Notes under the pieces: model-generated
The model's database searches: none
The model's input: only the letters and a program-made list of their open reading frames with translations
Told to the model about the DNA's origin: nothing
Translations under genes and position numbers: made by a program
Assembly: GCA_002633275.1 (NCBI GenBank)
Contig: NWBO01000158.1
Location: 62,001 to 126,000, forward strand
Length of the DNA: 64,000 nt
Direction: 5' to 3'
Source: Bacteroidales bacterium Phil12
GTDB lineage: Bacteria; Bacteroidota; Bacteroidia; Bacteroidales; P3
In this document: positions 9,796-18,728 of the stretch, piece by piece
Layout: each line of letters starts with the position of its first letter
Numbering within the stretch: position 1 is the stretch's first letter

Positions 9796-11280
9796 ATGGT
9801 GCGTATAACAGACAATATAACAAATGAAAATCCAAACAAAGTTATGTGGCTTACAACTTTGAAAGTTGTGGGTATCTTACTTTGTATGGAAAGCGTGTTT
9901 ATGGCAGTTTGTAGTTTGGCGTCCTTATTTACAACTCAGGCAGCGGCTTTTCAATCCACAATATTAAGTGCGGTAATCACATTTTTAGTTGGGCTGACTA
10001 TTTGGATAGTGTTTAAGAAGAATAAAATAGTTATGGACAAGCGTGCAGGCTTGCTTACCGTTACTTTTATTTGGGTTATATTTTCTTTATTTGGTTCATT
10101 GCCCGCCTATCTCGGTGGATATATCCCGACATTTACCGATGCTTTTTTTGAAACGATGAGCGGCTTTACCACAACAGGTTCTTCTATTTTGAATGACGTA
10201 GAAGAATTGCCATATTCCATAGGTCTTTGGCGTGTTGTAACGGAGTGGATTGGGGGAATTGGTATTGTGGTTATTATGTTGTCCGTTATATCCTTTTCAG
10301 GCGGTGGCGGTATGAGTTTGTTTGCAGCGGAAGTCGCCGGTATGGATAAACATAAGATAGCACCACATATTAGAAGCACGGCTTTTGCGTTACTTATAGT
10401 GTATGTGGCACAAACAATTGTATATTTTATTACTTATTTAGTTTTGGGTATGAATTTTTTTGATGCCGTTTGCCATGCTCTTACTTCGGTATCGACGTCC
10501 GGATTATCCTCAAAAAATGCTTCTGCGGCTGCTTTTTCGCCTGCCATTCAATACGCAATGATTGTCTTTATGTTTATTTCCGGACATAATCTTTTGTTGA
10601 TATACTCTCTTTTCAAAGGACATTTCAAAGATATATGGAAACAAGAAGAAATGAAAGTCTATTGGGCTGTAATTGTAATAGCATCATTATTAATATTTGT
10701 TTTAACATATCAAAGTAATGTTCCTGTTGAACAAACGGCAAGAAACTCATTGTTTATGACACTTTCAACCATTACTTCAACAGGTTTGATAAACTGCGAT
10801 ATAAGTGCGTGGAATGTCAGTGCAGTGCTTATACTTATTATGCTTATGAATAGCGGAGCTATGAGCGGTTCAACATCGGGCGGATTGAAATTGGTACGAA
10901 TGATTGTTTTATTCAAAAATGCAAGAAATACGATTAGTAAAGGTATTCATTCAAATGCTTTTATTCCTGTAACTATTAACGGTAAGATACTTCCGAACGA
11001 AACTCTTTACAATGTGTTCAATCTTTTTATGCTTTACATTATAACTTTGGTTGTCGGGGCGTTAATAATAGTTGCAACGGGTGTGGGGATTGAGGAGTCT
11101 TTTGTTGCAGGTATAACATCTTTGTGTAATATGGGGCCGGGGTTTGGAGAGAGTGCTTTTGGTAATTTTAGTCATTTCAGCAGCATTGCCAAATGGGTTA
11201 TGGCGGCAATGATGTGTATCGGACGTTTGGAACTTGTAACGGTTTTCGCATTATTCTCCAAACAATTTTTAAGACGATAA
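9796..11280 (+). CDS. trkH: TrkH-family K+ channel subunit, full length
   Basis: Integral membrane pore of the Trk K+ uptake system, 494 residues, the usual family length. It has the N-terminal helix pair missing from the preceding paralogue and four filter loops: GFTTTGSSIL near 119, STSGLSSKN near 233, TSTGLINCD near 327 and CNMGPGFGES near 445. It lies 51 bases after the shorter trkH. The filter glycines differ slightly between the two (STGG against STSG in loop two), which suggests diverged duplicates, not a recent copy. Confidence 0.93.
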   Translation: MVRITDNITNENPNKVMWLTTLKVVGILLCMESVFMAVCSLASLFTTQAAAFQSTILSAVITFLVGLTIWIVFKKNKIVMDKRAGLLTVTFIWVIFSLFGSLPAYLGGYIPTFTDAFFETMSGFTTTGSSILNDVEELPYSIGLWRVVTEWIGGIGIVVIMLSVISFSGGGGMSLFAAEVAGMDKHKIAPHIRSTAFALLIVYVAQTIVYFITYLVLGMNFFDAVCHALTSVSTSGLSSKNASAAAFSPAIQYAMIVFMFISGHNLLLIYSLFKGHFKDIWKQEEMKVYWAVIVIASLLIFVLTYQSNVPVEQTARNSLFMTLSTITSTGLINCDISAWNVSAVLILIMLMNSGAMSGSTSGGLKLVRMIVLFKNARNTISKGIHSNAFIPVTINGKILPNETLYNVFNLFMLYIITLVVGALIIVATGVGIEESFVAGITSLCNMGPGFGESAFGNFSHFSSIAKWVMAAMMCIGRLELVTVFALFSKQFLRR

Positions 11281-11348
11281 AATTTCAAAAATATTGATTT
11301 ATGTGTCTTTTAGTATATATATTTTGATTGAATTACAGAAAATAATCG

Positions 11349-11357
11349 TACCTTTGC
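11349..11357 (+). promoter_or_regulatory. -7 promoter element
   Basis: TACCTTTGC, with an upstream TTTG at 11323-11326 in the -33 region. It stands 61 bases before the start of the small membrane protein gene at 11419. Confidence 0.7.
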
Positions 11358-11418
11358 TGTCAATAATAATTATAGAACACAGAAAAATATTTATAAATCA
11401 TTAAAAAATACAACTATC

Positions 11419-11910
11419 ATGGAAGACAATTTGAATTACACAACTTCTTTGACACAAGAAAATCAAAACAATTCATTACAAACCATTGAAATCACTCCAA
11501 CATTACGTCAAGATTTTACCTCTACATTGAAATGGGGCAAATTCTTTGCAATTATGATGTTTGTAGGTGCAGGTATTATGGTTTTGATTAGCATATTGAC
11601 TTGGAGTGCAAGTTCTGTTTTGGACGAAATGGATTTGGAAAGCTTTCCAACTACTATCGGTTTTGCATCACAAACAATAATATATTTGATTATTGCAGTT
11701 GTTTATGTAGTTTTGGGTTATTTCCTTTTGAAATCTGTTAATAAATTCCAGAATGGCTTACAGCAAAACGTCCAACAAGACACTAATGACGGTATGCATA
11801 ATTTGAAACTCTTTATGCAAATAACAGGAGTTCTTACCATAGTTTCTATGGCTTTTATGCTTTTGGTTATGATTGGTGCAGTGGTATTGGCTCTGTCGGT
11901 AGCATTGTAA
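11419..11910 (+). CDS. Small membrane protein, DUF5362-like
   Basis: 163 residues. The first 40 are polar and rich in Asn, Gln and Thr. Three hydrophobic segments follow: KFFAIMMFVGAGIMVLISIL near 47, TIIYLIIAVVYVVLGYFLL near 82 and a C-terminal span ending VVLALSVAL near 135-163. The layout resembles small Bacteroidota membrane proteins of the DUF5362 type, but that assignment is from memory of the layout. Function is unknown. It has its own promoter and is followed by pepE after 49 bases. Confidence 0.8.
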   Translation: MEDNLNYTTSLTQENQNNSLQTIEITPTLRQDFTSTLKWGKFFAIMMFVGAGIMVLISILTWSASSVLDEMDLESFPTTIGFASQTIIYLIIAVVYVVLGYFLLKSVNKFQNGLQQNVQQDTNDGMHNLKLFMQITGVLTIVSMAFMLLVMIGAVVLALSVAL

Positions 11911-11959
11911 AATTTTACGAAACTTAAATAAAGAAAATCAATAATTAATAACAAATAAA

Positions 11960-12682
11960 ATGGATAAGAGAAATCTTTTGCTTATAAGCAATTCGACAAA
12001 TGCAGGTGAGAAATACTTGGATTGGTGTAAGACAATGATAAAAGAGTTTTGCGAAGAAAACAAAGTTTGCGACGTTTTGTTTATTCCTTACGCAGGTTTT
12101 GCGCAAGGATATGACAAATACGAGAAAAAAGTTGCCGATGTGTATGCAGAGTTTGGCGTTAAATTGCATTCGATTCATAGAGAAGAAAATCCTTTGCAGG
12201 CTGTTATAAACGCACAATGCATAGCCGTCGGTGGCGGTAATACTTTCTATTTGGTCAAAGAGATGCAACGTTTGGGCGTTATGCAAGCGATAAGAGAGAA
12301 AGCAATGGCTGGAACTCCTTATATGGGTTGGAGTGCAGGAAGTAATGTTGCCGGACTTTCTCTAAGAACAACGAACGATATGCCTATTGTTGAACCTGAA
12401 AGTTTTGAAACAATGGCTTTGGTACCTTTTCAAATCAATCCCCATTACACCGATTTCGTAGATCCAAAGCACGGCGGCGAAACAAGAGATGACCGTATCA
12501 ATGAATATATTGCAGCCAACCAAACGACATTTGTTGCAGCCATACGCGAGGCTACGGCATTGCGTTTGAAAGACGGCAAATTGTCTTTGACAGGAAGAGA
12601 TAACAAAATGAAAGTATTTCATTTCGGCAAAGAGACAAAAGAATATTCTTTAACGGACGATATTAATTTCTTGATGAAATAA
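11960..12682 (+). CDS. pepE: Dipeptidase E (peptidase family S51)
   Basis: Cytoplasmic serine peptidase that cleaves dipeptides with N-terminal aspartate. 240 residues, close to the E. coli enzyme in length. The nucleophile elbow GWSAGSN places Ser125; upstream AVGGGNTFYL and downstream FQINPHYTD (conserved His) fit family S51. The gene ends before a strong terminator, convergent to fabD. Confidence 0.92.
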   Translation: MDKRNLLLISNSTNAGEKYLDWCKTMIKEFCEENKVCDVLFIPYAGFAQGYDKYEKKVADVYAEFGVKLHSIHREENPLQAVINAQCIAVGGGNTFYLVKEMQRLGVMQAIREKAMAGTPYMGWSAGSNVAGLSLRTTNDMPIVEPESFETMALVPFQINPHYTDFVDPKHGGETRDDRINEYIAANQTTFVAAIREATALRLKDGKLSLTGRDNKMKVFHFGKETKEYSLTDDINFLMK

Positions 12683-12706
12683 GCGTTTGTTTTTAAGGAT
12701 AAAACA

Positions 12707-12760
12707 AAAAATTCAGCCTTTTGACGTCATAATTTACGGCATATAAAAGGCTGAATTTTT
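12707..12760. terminator. terminator after pepE
   Basis: Perfect 16-base stem AAAAATTCAGCCTTTT / AAAAGGCTGAATTTTT with a 22-base loop and flanking A and T runs, so it can work in both directions. It precedes the repeat array in this convergent gap. Confidence 0.88.
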
Positions 12761-12778
12761 ATTGGTGATAATAATTTA

Positions 12779-12946
12779 CCGATGTTTAATATTGTTTTAT
12801 TAGTGTTTAATATTATTTTACTGATGTTTAATACTATTTTATCAGTGTTAAACACTAATTTTTCAATATTCGTTAAAAATTTTCACAGATTAGTTTGATA
12901 CTGTCTTTACACTAATATCGGTAAATTTTCATCTTTTGTCGTTTAA
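12779..12946. repeat. 21-bp phased array, about 8 units
   Basis: Units start at 12779, 12800, 12821, 12842, 12863, 12884, 12905 and 12926. The second to fourth are closest to the consensus (TTAGTGTTTAATATTA, CTGATGTTTAATACTA, TCAGTGTTAAACACTA); the last three are degenerate but stay in phase. It fills the gap between pepE and fabD, which are convergent. Confidence 0.85.
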
Positions 12947-12963
12947 GTCTTTTGTCATAAAAA

Positions 12964-13851
12964 TTAAATGGATGCGGAAATCAACTCGGCATCGGCTTTA
13001 ACTTTCTTAACTAATCCTTGCAATACGTTGCCAGGACCTACTTCGATAAATGTCGTAGCACCATCGGCAATCATATTTTGAACAATCTGAGTCCATTTGA
13101 CAGGAGAAGTCAATTGTTTTACCAAGTTTTCTTTGATAAGTTTGGCATCCGTCATAGGCAAAGCATTAACGTTTTGATAGATTGGACAGATAGGGGTGGA
13201 GATTTCGGCTTCTTCGATACCTTTTGCCAACTCAACTCTTGCACTTTCCATTAATGGTGAATGAAACGCTCCTCCGACTTTCAAAGGCAAAGCTCTCTTT
13301 GCTCCCTTTTCTTTCAATATTTCGCAGGCTTTCTCAATTCCTGCCATAGTTCCCGAAATAACCAATTGACCGGGTGCATTGTAGTTTGCAGGAACAACAA
13401 CTTCGTCTTTTATAGATGCACAAACTTCTTCTATAACTTCATTTGGCAAAGCGATAATTGCAGCCATTGTACTTGGATTGGCTTCGCATGCTTTTTGCAT
13501 TGCATTGGCACGAATGGAAACCAATCTCAAACCGTCTTCAAACTTCATGGCTTTGCTTGCAACAAGAGCAGAAAATTCGCCAAGTGAATGTCCTGCAACC
13601 ATATCGGGAGTAAATTTATCGCCCAAAGCATGTGCCAAAATAGTTGAATGTAAGAATACGGCAGGTTGAGTAACCTTTGTTTGTTTCAGTTCATCTTCCG
13701 TTCCATTGAACATTATCTCTGTAATATTGAAGCCAAGTATTTCGTTGGCTTTTTCAAACATTGCCTTGCATTCACTATTTGCTTCGTAAAGGTCTTTACC
13801 CATTCCTATGAATTGGGCTCCCTGACCGGGGAATACATACGCTTTTTTCAT
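12964..13851 (-). CDS. fabD: Malonyl-CoA:ACP transacylase
   Basis: Transfers malonyl from CoA to acyl carrier protein for fatty acid synthesis. The chosen start MKKAYVFPGQGAQ gives 295 residues; an upstream in-frame start at 13884 would add only MSNKNNKIQTT. Motifs: FPGQGAQ at 7-13, nucleophile elbow GHSLG with Ser89, GAFHSPLM with the catalytic His near 195, and the family end region EVGPGNVLQGL. It lies 55 bases downstream of the dnaX tau region on the same strand and may belong to the rpoD-dnaX transcript. Confidence 0.94.
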   Translation of the reverse strand: MKKAYVFPGQGAQFIGMGKDLYEANSECKAMFEKANEILGFNITEIMFNGTEDELKQTKVTQPAVFLHSTILAHALGDKFTPDMVAGHSLGEFSALVASKAMKFEDGLRLVSIRANAMQKACEANPSTMAAIIALPNEVIEEVCASIKDEVVVPANYNAPGQLVISGTMAGIEKACEILKEKGAKRALPLKVGGAFHSPLMESARVELAKGIEEAEISTPICPIYQNVNALPMTDAKLIKENLVKQLTSPVKWTQIVQNMIADGATTFIEVGPGNVLQGLVKKVKADAELISASI

Positions 13852-13906
13852 AGTTGTTTGTATTTTATTATTTTTATTGGACACTGTTCCGTTATATTGG
13901 AAAGCA

Positions 13907-14521
13907 TCAATATTTTATTTCACATTTGAAATTATCTTTCAACAAGGTTATTGACGGAGAAATCTTTTGCAAGAAATTAAACCTTTCAACAGGTGATGTT
14001 GCAACGATTTTCTCTTTTCCATGCCAGGCAATAATTTCTATTTTCATACGAGGATAACGTGTTCTTTTAATAATAAATTGCGTTAAATCCTTGCGAAATT
14101 CGTCTATAATATCTTTCTTTTCTTGTGTAGAAACAAAAATTTGTGCTAAAAAGTCTTCATCTTTATACGGTTTGATTTGTGCATCTTGCATTGCCACTTT
14201 CAAATCGATAAACCTTTGTTTTTCGTTGTTTTCATAGTTATCGGATAATTGTTCGGTATCAGGATTGTCAGTATTGTGATAATCATAGTTTTCTTCGTTG
14301 TTTTCATCAAGATATTCAGCGGTATTGATTTTTTTTCCAATTTGTTCCATATACATTTTAATGCTTTTACGCACTTCGTCCATAGAGAAAGTTATGGATT
14401 TCTCGGGATTTTCGTTCTCTTTTTTCAATCTGTCGGAATTTGCTGTATTGACATCATAAGGAGAACTAAATCCGGCAATGGAGACAATGTTGGAAGAAAC
14501 TTGTTTTTCAGTTACGGAGTT
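13907..14521 (-). CDS. dnaX: DnaX tau-specific C-terminal region, reached by -1 frameshift
   Basis: This reading frame is open from the A9 run at the end of dnaX to 13907 and has no convincing independent start (the first usable codon, a TTG at 14428, has no clear ribosome site). It would add about 204 residues to the 409 shared ones, giving a tau of about 613 residues, a normal Bacteroidota DnaX length. The end of the protein (TSPVERFNFLQKIS followed by ITLLKDNFKCEIKY) resembles the usual phylum DnaX ending, in which a hydrophobic core domain finishes with a K/E-rich helix and a short acidic-aromatic tail. The region between is polar and Asn/Glu-rich, like a DnaX linker. The alternative is an unrelated hypothetical protein of 173 residues. 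Confidence 0.8.
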   Translation of the reverse strand, partial: NSVTEKQVSSNIVSIAGFSSPYDVNTANSDRLKKENENPEKSITFSMDEVRKSIKMYMEQIGKKINTAEYLDENNEENYDYHNTDNPDTEQLSDNYENNEKQRFIDLKVAMQDAQIKPYKDEDFLAQIFVSTQEKKDIIDEFRKDLTQFIIKRTRYPRMKIEIIAWHGKEKIVATSPVERFNFLQKISPSITLLKDNFKCEIKY

Positions 14522-15747
14522 TTTTTTTCAGCCGTTGATTGAACTGCTGTTGTTGAAACTATGCTTTGTGGAGTGTTTTGCGGAGGTTGAACGGAAAGTG
14601 GTGTATGTGTTTGTGGATTTGCAGAAGTAGGACGTGCAGAAAGTTTTGCCATTATACTACACATTTTCATAAGCATCAACTCAACGCACAAACGTTTATT
14701 GTTGCTTGCTCTGTATTCCATAGCCGAAGTATTGGCGAAACTTAAAGCGTTAAGCAAAAACTTCATCGGTGCATTTTGGCTTTGCTGCAAATATCTCTGT
14801 TGAATAGACTGCGGAACGTTCATTAGTTCTATTGTCTTGTTGTCTTTGCCCACAAGCAAGTTGCGTATGTGTTTGCTAATCCCGTCAATGAAAGTATCCC
14901 CCTGAAAACCTTTTATCAAAATCTCGTCAAACAACATCAGACAAGACGCCATATCGTTTTGAAGCATATAGTCGATGAATTTGAAGAAATAATCATAATC
15001 CAAAATATTCAAAGACTCTATAACGCCTTTGTATGTTATGTTCCCACCGGAAAAAGCAATGATGAAATCAAACATACTCAACGCATCTCTCAAACCACCG
15101 TCGGCTTTCTCGGCGATAACGTCCAAGGCTTCTTTTTCATATTGTACGTTTTCAATCTTACATATATGCTCTAAATGATCAGATATATCTTTAATCGTTA
15201 TACGATGAAAATCGAAGATTTGGCAACGTGATAATATCGTCGGAAGTATTTTATGTTTTTCTGTTGTTGCAAGAATGAATTTAACATACTTAGGCGGTTC
15301 TTCCAATGTTTTCAAAAAAGCGTTGAAAGCCGCTTGCGAAAGCATATGAACCTCGTCGATGATATAGACTTTGTATTTGCCTTTCATCGGAGGAACATTG
15401 ACTTCTTTCACCAAGTCTCTTATGTTTTCTACACTATTGTTACTTGCGGCATCTAACTCAAAAATATTTATGGAAGTACCTTCGTTAAAGGTTTTACAGC
15501 TATCACATTCGTTGCAAGCCTCAACCTCGGGCGTTAGATTGGTACAATTTATTGTTTTAGCCAAAATTCTTGCACAAGTAGTCTTACCCACACCTCTTGG
15601 ACCACAGAACAAAAACGCTTGTGCCAATTGATTGGACGCAATGGCGTTTTGTAAAGTGGAAGTAATATGTTTCTGACCCACGACACTCTCAAACGTTGTG
15701 GGACGATACTTACGTGCGGAAACAATATATGTGGAATCTACTGGCAT
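14512..15747 (-). CDS. dnaX: DNA polymerase III gamma subunit (DnaX, short product)
   Basis: Clamp-loader ATPase, 411 residues as read in the zero frame. Motifs: IVSARKYRPTTFESVVGQ at the start, Walker A GPRGVGKTTCA near 49, zinc-binding CNECDSC with a Cys further upstream near 69-82, Walker B IIDEVHMLSQ near 128, sensor I ATTEK and SRC (trans-acting arginine finger motif) near 170. The zero frame ends ...AEKKTP two codons after an A9 run, and the frame one base back continues as a tau-like tail, so this is the gamma product. The start overlaps the end of rpoD by 10 bases, which suggests translational coupling. Confidence 0.95.
   Translation of the reverse strand: MPVDSTYIVSARKYRPTTFESVVGQKHITSTLQNAIASNQLAQAFLFCGPRGVGKTTCARILAKTINCTNLTPEVEACNECDSCKTFNEGTSINIFELDAASNNSVENIRDLVKEVNVPPMKGKYKVYIIDEVHMLSQAAFNAFLKTLEEPPKYVKFILATTEKHKILPTILSRCQIFDFHRITIKDISDHLEHICKIENVQYEKEALDVIAEKADGGLRDALSMFDFIIAFSGGNITYKGVIESLNILDYDYFFKFIDYMLQNDMASCLMLFDEILIKGFQGDTFIDGISKHIRNLLVGKDNKTIELMNVPQSIQQRYLQQSQNAPMKFLLNALSFANTSAMEYRASNNKRLCVELMLMKMCSIMAKLSARPTSANPQTHTPLSVQPPQNTPQSIVSTTAVQSTAEKKTP
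14520..14528 (-). promoter_or_regulatory. A9 slippery site in dnaX
   Basis: Nine consecutive T on the plus strand, so nine A in the dnaX mRNA, read GAA AAA AAA ACT in frame zero, then CCG TAA. A slip of one base back gives AAC TCC GTA and an open frame to 13907. E. coli dnaX uses A AAA AAG for -1 ribosomal frameshifting, and Thermus dnaX uses an A9 run for transcriptional slippage. I see no strong stimulatory stem-loop just downstream. Confidence 0.75.
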
Positions 15748-16604
15748 AGATATTTCGTCAGTTTTTTTGTTTTTTCTGATTTTTTAAGTTTGGAAAGCGC
15801 TCTTTCTTTTATCTTGCGAACTCTTTCTTTTGTCATATTATGCCTTTCCGCAATCTCGTCCAAAGTCAGGCTTCTGTTTTGATTCAAACCGAAAAATTGA
15901 TACAAAATATCTTTTTCTTGTTCAGGAAGTATTCCCAACACTTCGTCAATTTCTTTTGATAGAGATTCTTTCATAACAATGGCGTCGGAATCTTCAACAT
16001 TATCCTGTTCGATAGTGTCAAGCATGACCATATCCTCGTCTTGTGCCAAAGGAGCATCAACACTCAATGCGTTTGTACCTGCGAGAATGGTCTCCATAAG
16101 TTTGTCCTTAGTTATACCTAACGCTGTTGCGAGTTCTTCTTCCGAAGGTGGGCGTTCATAAAGTTGTTCCAAGCGAGCCTTTTCCTTTTTTATTTTATTA
16201 AGCATTCCGACTTGGTGCAATGGTATTCTAATCAAACGACTCTGTTCGGCGATGGCTTGTAAAATACTCTGCCTTATCCACCAAACTGCAAAAGAAATAA
16301 ATTTGAATCCTCTTGTTTCATCAAATCTTTCTGCTGCCTTAATAAGTCCGAGATTTCCTTCATTGATTAAATCGGACAGAGGTAATCCTTGATTTTGGTA
16401 CTGTTTAGCAACTGAGACAACAAAACGCAGATTGCTATTGACAAGTTTAATCAGTGCTTTTTTATCTCCGCTTTTTATTCGTTGAGCTAAGGAAACTTCC
16501 TCATCGGCTGTAATTAGCGGCTCTTTACTAATATCTTGAAGGTATTGGTATAATGCACTGTCGTTCCTATTAGTAATAGATTTTGTTATCTTTAATTGTC
16601 GCAT
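15738..16604 (-). CDS. rpoD: Primary sigma factor RpoD/SigA
   Basis: Housekeeping sigma-70 factor, 288 residues from MRQLKITKSITNR, the compact form normal in Bacteroidota (no long region 1.1). Region 1.2 near 18-45 (SALYQYLQDISKEPLIT), region 2 near 60-130 with LRFVVSVAKQYQNQGLPLSDL and the -10 recognition helix FKFISFAVWWIRQSI, region 3 near 140-200, and region 4 near 225-280 with TLDEIAERHNMTKERVRKI as the helix-turn-helix. An in-frame start at 16658 lies upstream of the promoter at 16627-16635 and is therefore rejected. It overlaps dnaX by 10 bases. Confidence 0.97.
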   Translation of the reverse strand: MRQLKITKSITNRNDSALYQYLQDISKEPLITADEEVSLAQRIKSGDKKALIKLVNSNLRFVVSVAKQYQNQGLPLSDLINEGNLGLIKAAERFDETRGFKFISFAVWWIRQSILQAIAEQSRLIRIPLHQVGMLNKIKKEKARLEQLYERPPSEEELATALGITKDKLMETILAGTNALSVDAPLAQDEDMVMLDTIEQDNVEDSDAIVMKESLSKEIDEVLGILPEQEKDILYQFFGLNQNRSLTLDEIAERHNMTKERVRKIKERALSKLKKSEKTKKLTKYLCQ

Positions 16605-16626
16605 AAATTTCAGTGTTTTTGTTGGT

Positions 16627-16635
16627 GCAAAGTTA
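16627..16635 (-). promoter_or_regulatory. -7 promoter element of rpoD
   Basis: On the minus strand TAACTTTGC, 22 bases before the start codon at 16604. It gives a very short leader and supports that start. Confidence 0.75.
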
Positions 16636-16731
16636 GAAATTATTGTCAGAGTGTGCAAATGATTTATAACAAAGTTTTCAACCGTGAATTGTTAATTACT
16701 TGATAAACTATTTGTATGCTCAGTGCGGATA

Positions 16732-16920
16732 ACGATAAAAGAAAACAATTTATTGTATTTAATATTGCCAAAAAGCAAATGTATTTTTAGCAAATTAGTG
16801 TTAAACATCAATAAATTCTTTTCACTGATTATTTTTGTAAAATCAAGTATTTATTAATGGGTAGGTCTTGTTGATAAAATAAATGAGAAAGATGTTAATA
16901 GATTGTGTTTTGTTAGTAAA
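16732..16920. repeat. 21-bp phased array, about 9 units, mostly degenerate
   Basis: The best unit is TTAGTGTTAAACATCAATAA at 16795. In-phase neighbours start at 16732, 16753, 16774, 16816, 16837, 16858, 16879 and 16900; several share the AAA|AT unit boundary (TTGATAAA then ATAAATGAG; TTAGTAAA then ATAAATT). It lies between the end of the acyl-CoA dehydrogenase gene and the rpoD promoter. The outer units are weak. Confidence 0.65.
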
Positions 16921-16930
16921 ATAAATTAAA

Positions 16931-16972
16931 AAGGTGTTTTTCCGATTTGTATTCAAACAAGAAAAACACCTT
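16931..16972 (-). terminator. terminator of the etf-acyl-CoA dehydrogenase operon
   Basis: Stem AAGGTGTTTTTC / GAAAAACACCTT, 12 of 12 paired, loop 18 bases, with AT-rich flanks, 20 bases downstream of the minus-strand stop at 16992. Confidence 0.8.
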
Positions 16973-16991
16973 ATGATTTATTTGTGAAAGA

Positions 16992-18707
16992 TTAGTCGCT
17001 TAAAGTTCTGTATGCTTCAAGGTCTTCAACATCGAAGTTTTCGATAAAGGCACGTCTTTCGTTAATTTTTTCTTGTGCGTGCTTTGTGAATAATTGTGCA
17101 GAAGCCATAAACATTTCATCTCTGTTTGCATCGATTATTAACAAATGTGCCATAATCAAATATCCTGCAATCTCTACCAAACGACGAGAATTAAATTCGT
17201 GAGCCTCAGAAGTAGAGCCGAAAGCATTGATTTTTTCAACACATTTCTCGTAATCTTCTCTTAAAGATACCAATGTTTGACGCATTGAAGAGAATTTTGC
17301 ATCAACATCAGTCGCTTCCAATTCTTTAATTTTTGCTAAATAGCCTCCTGAAATCACGCCACGGATTGCAGCCACAACTTGCAACTGTGATGTTCCCTCG
17401 TAAATGGTTAAAATTCTCGCATCACGATAGAAACGCTCACAAGGGTAGTCTTTCATAAATCCAGAACCACCATATACTTGGATACAATCGTATGTGTTTT
17501 GGTTTGCATATTCGGAAGCAAACAATTTAACAAGCGGTGTCAAAATATCAGCCAAACGTGAATATGCTTTAAGTTTTTGACGTTCGTCCGTTTCAAGTTT
17601 TCTCTCTTTGGCAATGTCCTCATATATCTTGTACATATCTACTGCACGTGCTGTTTCGTATAGTAATGCTCTTGTGGCATCTGTCTTTGCACGCATAATA
17701 GATAGCAATTCTTTTACTTGGAAGAAATTAACGATTGGTTTGCCGAATTGTTCTCTTTCTTTGGCATATTGAAGAGCCTCTCTATATGCTGCTTCGGACA
17801 GTCCGACACTTTGAGCTGCAACACCCAAACGAGCTCCATTCATCAAAGACATAGTATATTTGATAAGACCAAGTTTTCTCTCGCCAACCAAGTATGCTTT
17901 TGCGTTAGTGAATACCAATTCGCCCGTTGGAGAACCATGAATACCAAGTTTCTTTTCAGTACGTCTTATTGTTACTCCGCCATCTTTTCTGTCGTGAATA
18001 AAGTATGAAAGACCTCTTCCGTCTGTTGTGCCTTCTTCACTACGAGCCAAAACCAATTTAATATCGGCATCGCCATTGGTAATAAAACGCTTAACGCCAT
18101 TCAAACGCCAGCAGTTTTCTTTTTCGTCAAAAGTGGCTTTTAATCTTACAGACTGCAAATCACTACCTGCATCCGGTTCGGTTAAGTCCATAGAAAAAGT
18201 ATAGCCTGCATTAACCAATGGAAGGTATGTACTTTTTTGTTGTTCGTCTCCAAACTCATAAATAGTTTCTGCACAATCCTGCAATCCCCAAATATTGGCA
18301 AAACCGCAATCTCCGCGAGCCACCAATTCGGCAGCCATAACGTATGGAACGTATGGGAAGTTCAATCCGGCATATTTACGAGGAATAGACAAACCATAAA
18401 CACCTGCGTCCGTTAAAACTTTATGGTTTTCTTTCGTTCCGTCAGCGTAAATGATAGCGTTATCTTCTATTCTTACACCTTGTTCATCAACGCTTGCAGC
18501 GTTTACGTCCAAAACATCGCCACTAATCTCGCCAATCAAAGACAATACTTTGTTGTATGAATCTTTGGCATCTTCAACGTCCTTTGGAGCATAGTCAATA
18601 TTTCCGTAATCTCTGAAATCTCTTTCTTTAAGTTTTATAATTTCATCCATTAAAGGATTGTCTAATTGAAAACTTAATGCTTTATTATCTTCAAAAAAAT
18701 TAGCCAT
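16992..18707 (-). CDS. Acyl-CoA dehydrogenase (ETF-linked, long form)
   Basis: FAD-dependent dehydrogenase that introduces the 2,3 double bond of short-chain acyl-CoA and exchanges electrons with ETF. 571 residues: the usual 380-residue core plus an extra C-terminal helical region (about 470-571), a form common in Bacteroidota. Motifs: FSMDLTEPDAGSD near 170 (first signature), RITNGD-type RFITNGDADI near 207, YAKEREQFGKPIVNF near 315, and QVYGGSGFMKDYPCERFYRD followed by IYEGTSQ with the active-site Glu near 438. It follows etfB and etfA on the same strand. Butyryl-CoA dehydrogenase is the likeliest role given the fermentative setting, but the substrate cannot be read from the sequence. Confidence 0.92.
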   Translation of the reverse strand: MANFFEDNKALSFQLDNPLMDEIIKLKERDFRDYGNIDYAPKDVEDAKDSYNKVLSLIGEISGDVLDVNAASVDEQGVRIEDNAIIYADGTKENHKVLTDAGVYGLSIPRKYAGLNFPYVPYVMAAELVARGDCGFANIWGLQDCAETIYEFGDEQQKSTYLPLVNAGYTFSMDLTEPDAGSDLQSVRLKATFDEKENCWRLNGVKRFITNGDADIKLVLARSEEGTTDGRGLSYFIHDRKDGGVTIRRTEKKLGIHGSPTGELVFTNAKAYLVGERKLGLIKYTMSLMNGARLGVAAQSVGLSEAAYREALQYAKEREQFGKPIVNFFQVKELLSIMRAKTDATRALLYETARAVDMYKIYEDIAKERKLETDERQKLKAYSRLADILTPLVKLFASEYANQNTYDCIQVYGGSGFMKDYPCERFYRDARILTIYEGTSQLQVVAAIRGVISGGYLAKIKELEATDVDAKFSSMRQTLVSLREDYEKCVEKINAFGSTSEAHEFNSRRLVEIAGYLIMAHLLIIDANRDEMFMASAQLFTKHAQEKINERRAFIENFDVEDLEAYRTLSD

Positions 18708-18728
18708 AATTATATATTCTTTAATGGA

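Noticed and set aside
12779-12946. CRISPR array
   Set aside because: Units are contiguous with no unique spacers, each unit is only 21 bases and diverges strongly, and no cas genes are present.
13907-14428. Independent hypothetical gene downstream of dnaX
   Set aside because: The frame is open back to the A9 run, lacks a good start and ends like DnaX tau, so a frameshift product is the better reading.
16605-16658. Longer RpoD start (MHTLTIISNFAP)
   Set aside because: The promoter element at 16627-16635 lies inside it, and RpoD in this phylum begins MRQLKITKS.
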